A stretch of 64,000 bases of DNA from JADJNY01 sp046349615. Its GTDB lineage: Bacteria > Planctomycetota > UBA1135 > GCA-002686595. The position numbers were made by a program, and so were the translations under genes. How positions within the stretch are numbered: the first letter of the stretch is position 1; each line of letters starts with the position of its first letter. Below the pieces are notes generated by a model. It searched no databases. It saw only the letters and a list, made by a program, of their open reading frames with translations, and was not told the origin of the DNA. The stretch covers positions 124,001 through 188,000 of the forward strand of contig JAXMBZ010000007.1 in the NCBI GenBank assembly GCA_046349615.1. The letters run 5' to 3'. This document shows positions 60,259 through 64,000 of the stretch, in pieces.

Positions 60259-61203
60259 GTGAACCGCGCGCACCTCCTCCGCTGGACCACTCCGCTCCTC
60301 GTCGTCGCCGCCGCGTGCTCGGGACCGGGGTGCGGGAAGACCTCGCCCTCGGCGGCTCCGGTCGCGCTCGACGCGGACCGCGCGTGGAAGCACCTCGAAG
60401 CGCTCGTCGCATTCGGTCCGCGGCCCCCCGGCAGCCCCGCGCTCGAAGCGACGCGCGCGTACCTCGAAGCGGAGCTCGCGCGCACCGGCCTGAAGCCCGC
60501 GCGCGAGCCGTTCGACGCGAAGACACCGCTCGGCAACTTCGCGCTCGCGAACGTGTACGCGGACCTCCCCGCGACGACGCCGGACGCCGAGCGCGTGATC
60601 CTCGCGACGCACTTCGACACGAAGCTCGGGATCGACGGGTTCGTCGGCGCGAACGACGGCGGTTCCGGCACCGCGCTCCTGCTCGAGCTCGCGCGCGTGC
60701 TCGCGCAGGGCGGGCCGCGCATGCTCGCGTACCGGTTCCTCTTCCTCGACGGCGAGGAGGCGACGCGTCCGCAGTGGCAGGGCGAGGACAACTGCTACGG
60801 CTCGCGCCACCACGCGAAGGAGCTCGCGAAGCGCGGCGAGGCCTCGCGCGTGCGCGCGTTCGTGCTCCTCGACATGGTCGGCGACGCCGACCTCGCGCTC
60901 CTGCGCGAGACGTGGTCCGACCGGCGGCTCGTCGACCTGTTCCGCGCCGCCGCGGGCCGCGCGGGGCTCGCGGGCGTGTTCTCGAACCAGTCGCAGGCGA
61001 TCGAGGACGACCACGGGCCGTTCCTCGACGCCGGCATCCCGAGCCTCGACTTGATCGACTTCGAGTACGGTCCGGGCAACGCCTACTGGCACACGACGGA
61101 CGACGTGCTCGCGCACTGTTCGAAAGAGAGCCTCGCGAAGGTGGGCCGCGTCGTGCTCGAGGCGCTGCCCGCGCTCGAGCGCGACTTCCGCCGCGCTCGC
61201 TGA
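60259..61203 (+). CDS. M28-type lipoprotein, glutaminyl-peptide cyclotransferase-like
   Basis: 314 residues from GTG. Lipobox VAAAC with Cys20. The fold is the M28/glutaminyl cyclase type: FGPRPPGSP, ATHFDTKLGIDGFVGANDGGSGTA (114-137, His118/Asp120 and Asp133), FLDGEEA (Glu166/Glu167), LLDMVGD (Asp205) and WHTTDD (His278). The short, single-domain form and the DDHGPFLDAGIPSLDLIDF segment favour a cyclotransferase that makes N-terminal pyroglutamate over an aminopeptidase. It ends 3 nt before the convergent M14-like gene; the two stop codons form a small hairpin. Confidence 0.85.
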   Translation: MNRAHLLRWTTPLLVVAAACSGPGCGKTSPSAAPVALDADRAWKHLEALVAFGPRPPGSPALEATRAYLEAELARTGLKPAREPFDAKTPLGNFALANVYADLPATTPDAERVILATHFDTKLGIDGFVGANDGGSGTALLLELARVLAQGGPRMLAYRFLFLDGEEATRPQWQGEDNCYGSRHHAKELAKRGEASRVRAFVLLDMVGDADLALLRETWSDRRLVDLFRAAAGRAGLAGVFSNQSQAIEDDHGPFLDAGIPSLDLIDFEYGPGNAYWHTTDDVLAHCSKESLAKVGRVVLEALPALERDFRRAR

Positions 61204-61206
61204 GGT

Positions 61207-62460
61207 TCAGCGCAGCGTCGCGGCGATGTCGGCGGAGCCCGCGCGCAGCGAGCGCACGGAGAGCTTCGCTTCGGCGCCTTCCGTTCCGCGAAGGACGAGG
61301 CGCAGGCGCACGGTCTCGCCGCCCGCGAGGTGGCCGAGCTCCACGTGCGGCCCGCGCGCGCCGACCGGCTCGAAAACCGCGTCCTTCCCGCCGCGCGCGA
61401 TCGCGACGGCCGCGAGCTCCGCGCCGACGACGTCGAGCCACGCGCTCGAGCGTTCGCGCTGTGCCGCGGGGCCTTCGAGCGTGCCCGCAGCGCCGCGGTT
61501 CACGAGGTCGCACTCGAGGATCCAGAGCGCGGGGCGCGCGCGCTCGAGAGACGGCGCGCCGACCTCGAGGCGCGGCAACGCGTCGAAGAGCCGCACGAGC
61601 CGCTCCGCCGCGAGCGCGCCTTCGACGGCGCCCCCTTCACCGACCGCGCTCCACGTCGCGAGGCCCGCGCCGAGGTACTCGCGCCCGAAGCGCTCGAGCG
61701 AGCCGCCCGGCGCAGCGTGCTCGGCCTCGCGGCCCAGCACGAACGGGATCGGCGTCGCGGCGCCCGTCTCCGACGCCAGCACCCCGATCGCGGGATGCGC
61801 GAGCAGGAACTCCGCGATCGCGCGCGTCTCCGGTTCGAACAAGGGGTGCGGCGGCCGGTCCGGCCCGTTCGTCCACCCCACCGGGTAGTCGAGCGCGGGC
61901 GCCGCGCCGCGGAAGGTCCGCGCCGGCTCCGCGGCGAAGAGGAACTGCACGCTGCCGCTCGCGAAGCGCGCCTGGAGTTCCGGCTCCCGTTCCAAGCGCT
62001 CGCAGAGCGCGGCGCACGCCGCGAGCGAGCGCGCGAGCGCGGCGCCGTCACCCGCGCCGCTCGTCGCGGGGAGCGTGACGAGCGCGGGCAGTCGCCCTTC
62101 TTCTTCCTGCGCGGCGCGCGTCACGCTCGCCCGCCAGACCTTCGCGCCGTCGCGCGCGACGCCGACCGCCTGGACGCGCAGGTCCGCCGGCCACGCCGCC
62201 GCGAAGCGGGCGAGGAGCGGCTCGAGTTCCTCCGGCGATTTCGGCGCAGCGCCGTCCCACGCGAGCGCGGGCGCAGCCGCAGGCTCGGGGGCCGCGACCT
62301 TCGGCGGCTCGACCGCCGGCGACGGCTCCTGGCGCGCCGGCTCCTGACGCTCGGGAGCGCGCGCAGGCTCGTCCGGTGCGGCGGCGGGCTGCGCCGCGGG
62401 CGTCGCGCCGGGGTCCTGGAATGCCGCCGCGAGGAGCGCGACCAGGAGGAGCACCGTCAC
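61207..62460 (-). CDS. Degenerate M14 (zinc carboxypeptidase)-like protein
   Basis: 417 residues from GTG in a GTGA overlap with the upstream gene. A short signal helix (VLLLVALLAAAF) is followed by a Pro/Ala-rich linker (about 15-75). From about 90 the sequence resembles M14 peptidases: VQAVGVARDGAKVWRA (strand before the zinc site), DYPVGWTNGPDRPPHPLFEPETRAIAE (positions about 195-221) and FLLAHPAIGVLAS. The HxxE zinc motif of active enzymes is not found (LPATSGAGDGAALARS occupies the place). It probably binds rather than cuts, or is inactive; inference. Confidence 0.6.
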   Translation of the reverse strand: MTVLLLVALLAAAFQDPGATPAAQPAAAPDEPARAPERQEPARQEPSPAVEPPKVAAPEPAAAPALAWDGAAPKSPEELEPLLARFAAAWPADLRVQAVGVARDGAKVWRASVTRAAQEEEGRLPALVTLPATSGAGDGAALARSLAACAALCERLEREPELQARFASGSVQFLFAAEPARTFRGAAPALDYPVGWTNGPDRPPHPLFEPETRAIAEFLLAHPAIGVLASETGAATPIPFVLGREAEHAAPGGSLERFGREYLGAGLATWSAVGEGGAVEGALAAERLVRLFDALPRLEVGAPSLERARPALWILECDLVNRGAAGTLEGPAAQRERSSAWLDVVGAELAAVAIARGGKDAVFEPVGARGPHVELGHLAGGETVRLRLVLRGTEGAEAKLSVRSLRAGSADIAATLR

Positions 62461-64000
62461 GGTCGCACCTCCGCGCGGGCGACGCCGCCCCACGGCAGCT
62501 CGACCTGGCACGCGAACGTCGACTGGGCGGGTGCGAGCACGACCCACGCGAACTCACGGCTCGCCGCGCCGCCCGCGGGCGAGTCGAGTTCGACCGACTC
62601 GGCGCCGGCGATCAGGCGCGCGTCGCCTGGGAGCACCAGCCGCGCGACGAGCGCCCGCCCGCCGCTCGCGCACGCGAGCCCGCCCTTGTTCACGATGCGG
62701 GCCCGCAGGAAGCAGAGTTCGCCGTCGCGGCGCCCCTCGGTGAACGTCGGCTCGAGCCGCGGGAACTGCGCGAGCAGGCGCTCGACGCCCGCGGGCACGG
62801 CCGCGAGCACGTTCGCGAGCGAGATCTCCGGCGCGTTGCGCCGCGTGAACGGCAGCCAGCCGCCGACGAGCGCGCGCCGGCCGACGCCGAGGTCGACCGG
62901 ATGCCACTCGACGAAGCCGATGCCGCCGCGCGTGTCGTCGAGCCAGCGCGCCCACGCGCGTTCGAGCGCGACGCCGGCTTCGAGCGCGGGCGCGGAGGCG
63001 AGCTCCTCGCCGTCGCGCCGCGCGGCCGCGGGGCTCACGGTGCCGCCGCTTTGGACGCGCTCGACCTCGGGCCCCCACGGCGCCCACTCCGCTGCGAACG
63101 CGCCGAGGTGCGCACGCGCCCAGCGCAGCGCGGAGCCCGGCGCCGGATCGCGGCCGAGGTCCGTCGCGAGGCGCAGCGGTTCGTCGGCGCGCGCGCCCGG
63201 ACGCGCGAGCGCGCGCGCGACGAGCTCCGCGGTCGCGCGCTCGGCCGGGACGTCGAGCGCGGTCGCCGCGAGCCCGCCGTGATCGCCCTGGAACGCGAGC
63301 ACGACGAGCGCGCGGCTCGCGGCGACGAGCGCGCAGAGCGAGCGCGCGTGTTCGTCCTCGAGCGGCAACGTCAGGCCGGTCGCGAGCGAGCCCGCGGGCA
63401 CGAACCCGTCCGGGAACGAGCTCCCCACCGCGGCGCCGCCGATCGGGTCCTCGTTGAAACGGCCGTCGCCGTCGTCGTCCTTGCCCTCGGGCGCGCGGCG
63501 GTAGCGCGGGCTGTCGCCCGGCTTCGCGGGCACGAGGAAGCGCGCGTCCGTGCCGCGCGTCCACGCTCCGTTCGCGTCCTCGATCAGGAGCTCGAGGATC
63601 TGTCCGTCGCCGTCGAGGTCGTCGGGCCCGTCCTCGTCCGCGACGCGGTCGCCGTCGTCGTCGACCGGACGCGTGTCGCGACCGTCGAGCCCGCCTTGGA
63701 GCGCCCGCGCGAGCCCCTCGGGCGCCGCCCACGGCACCGCGAGCAGCGCGGTCCCGGGCGCGAGCTCCGCGGGGTGGGCGACGACGTGCGCGAGGACCGC
63801 GAGCACGGCCTCCGCGCCGGTGAGCGAGGTGCCGTCGAGCCCGCCGAGCAGGACCAGCGCGGGACGCTCGGCGAGCGGGCCGCCCTCCGTGCGCCCGACG
63901 CGCAGCGCCTGCGTCGCGAGGCCGGAGCGCGTGGGCCCGAGGGCGAGGCGCTCGATCGCGAGCCCCGCGGCGGCGCCGTCGGCGGCGAAGCGCTCGAGGA
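62457..64000 (-). CDS. M14-like peptidase family protein, apparently without zinc ligands (5' end outside window)
   Basis: The 514 codons present continue past the right edge. It has an M14 pattern: ALVLLGGLDGTSLTGAEAVL stands where active enzymes have a His-x-x-Glu motif, so neither His nor Glu is present; DDDGDRVADEDGPDDLDGDG is an Asp-rich, probably calcium-binding insert seen in M14 relatives of this phylum; and FNEDPIGGAAVGSSFPDGF follows. A C-terminal beta-sandwich (about the last 150 residues) ends the protein. It is coupled to the next degenerate M14-like gene by GTGA overlap. Catalysis is doubtful. Confidence 0.62.
   Translation of the reverse strand, partial: LERFAADGAAAGLAIERLALGPTRSGLATQALRVGRTEGGPLAERPALVLLGGLDGTSLTGAEAVLAVLAHVVAHPAELAPGTALLAVPWAAPEGLARALQGGLDGRDTRPVDDDGDRVADEDGPDDLDGDGQILELLIEDANGAWTRGTDARFLVPAKPGDSPRYRRAPEGKDDDGDGRFNEDPIGGAAVGSSFPDGFVPAGSLATGLTLPLEDEHARSLCALVAASRALVVLAFQGDHGGLAATALDVPAERATAELVARALARPGARADEPLRLATDLGRDPAPGSALRWARAHLGAFAAEWAPWGPEVERVQSGGTVSPAAARRDGEELASAPALEAGVALERAWARWLDDTRGGIGFVEWHPVDLGVGRRALVGGWLPFTRRNAPEISLANVLAAVPAGVERLLAQFPRLEPTFTEGRRDGELCFLRARIVNKGGLACASGGRALVARLVLPGDARLIAGAESVELDSPAGGAASREFAWVVLAPAQSTFACQVELPWGGVARAEVRP

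Overview
The window is G+C-rich DNA (roughly 70% by eye), densely coded on both strands, with no rRNA, tRNA or CRISPR array that I could recognise. Its gene content points to a member of the Planctomycetota. It has secreted proteins ending in a Cys-rich C-terminal module, a composite secreted protein with DUF1570-like and DUF1080-like parts, an ECF-type sigma factor carrying a large extra C-terminal region, degenerate M14-like peptidases and a YeaG/YeaH/SpoVR operon. The phylum is an inference from domain style, not from a marker gene.

Layout. 1-3.3 kb: an ALDH7-type aldehyde dehydrogenase (cut by the window edge) and a secreted sialate O-acetylesterase. 3.5-6.2 kb: EttA, a Nudix hydrolase and a DsrE/YedF-like protein. 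6.4-10.1 kb: a sulfur operon (rhodanese, two half-size YeeE/YedE transporter proteins, three-domain rhodanese, ArsR regulator) behind an inverted-repeat operator. 10.1-14.1 kb: a PAS histidine kinase/response regulator pair, then a sirtuin coupled to two small molybdopterin-fold proteins. 14.1-18.4 kb: an SRPBCC protein and the tig-clpP-clpX cluster. 18.5-24.5 kb: a sigma factor fused through a membrane helix to a large outer region, convergent with a 1206-residue secreted multidomain protein. 24.6-29.2 kb: a DHH phosphoesterase, RlmN and two tandem DNRLRE-type secreted proteins. 29.2-32.7 kb: L-lysine 6-aminotransferase coupled to a catalytically dead aldehyde dehydrogenase, then rnpA-yidD. 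32.7-38.8 kb: a beta-propeller lipoprotein, an M28 peptidase with PDZ domain, a reduced YfhO-like membrane protein ended by a 162-bp MITE-like element, and an MBL hydrolase. 38.8-44.7 kb: four glycosyltransferases. 44.9-47.4 kb: a large secreted protein. 47.7-51.9 kb: two coupled OPT transporters. 52-53.9 kb: an NHL-type lipoprotein and a TerB-like protein. 53.9-55.6 kb: a small accessory patch with an MntA/HepT toxin-antitoxin pair bracketed by a 103-bp repeat of the spoVR 3' end. 55.4-60 kb: the prkA-yeaH-spoVR operon. 60.2-64 kb: an M28-type lipoprotein and two degenerate M14-like proteins.

How the genes work together. The sulfur operon plausibly imports or relays thiosulfate or sulfane sulfur under ArsR control, with the divergent DsrE/YedF protein as a partner. 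LAT (29.2 kb) and the ALDH7 enzyme (start of the window) would perform consecutive steps of lysine breakdown, although they are not in one operon. Trigger factor, ClpP and ClpX form the usual folding/proteolysis cluster. PrkA, YeaH and SpoVR form the conserved stress operon.

Control signals. At least twelve genes have a TANNNT-like hexamer 6-12 nt before the start codon and no Shine-Dalgarno sequence, so many transcripts here may be leaderless or nearly so. Genes inside operons more often show AGGAG-like sites. The most unusual items are the membrane-tethered sigma factor, the toxin-antitoxin unit framed by spoVR 3' ends, the shared C-terminal module of three secreted proteins, and several enzyme-like proteins that have lost catalytic residues.
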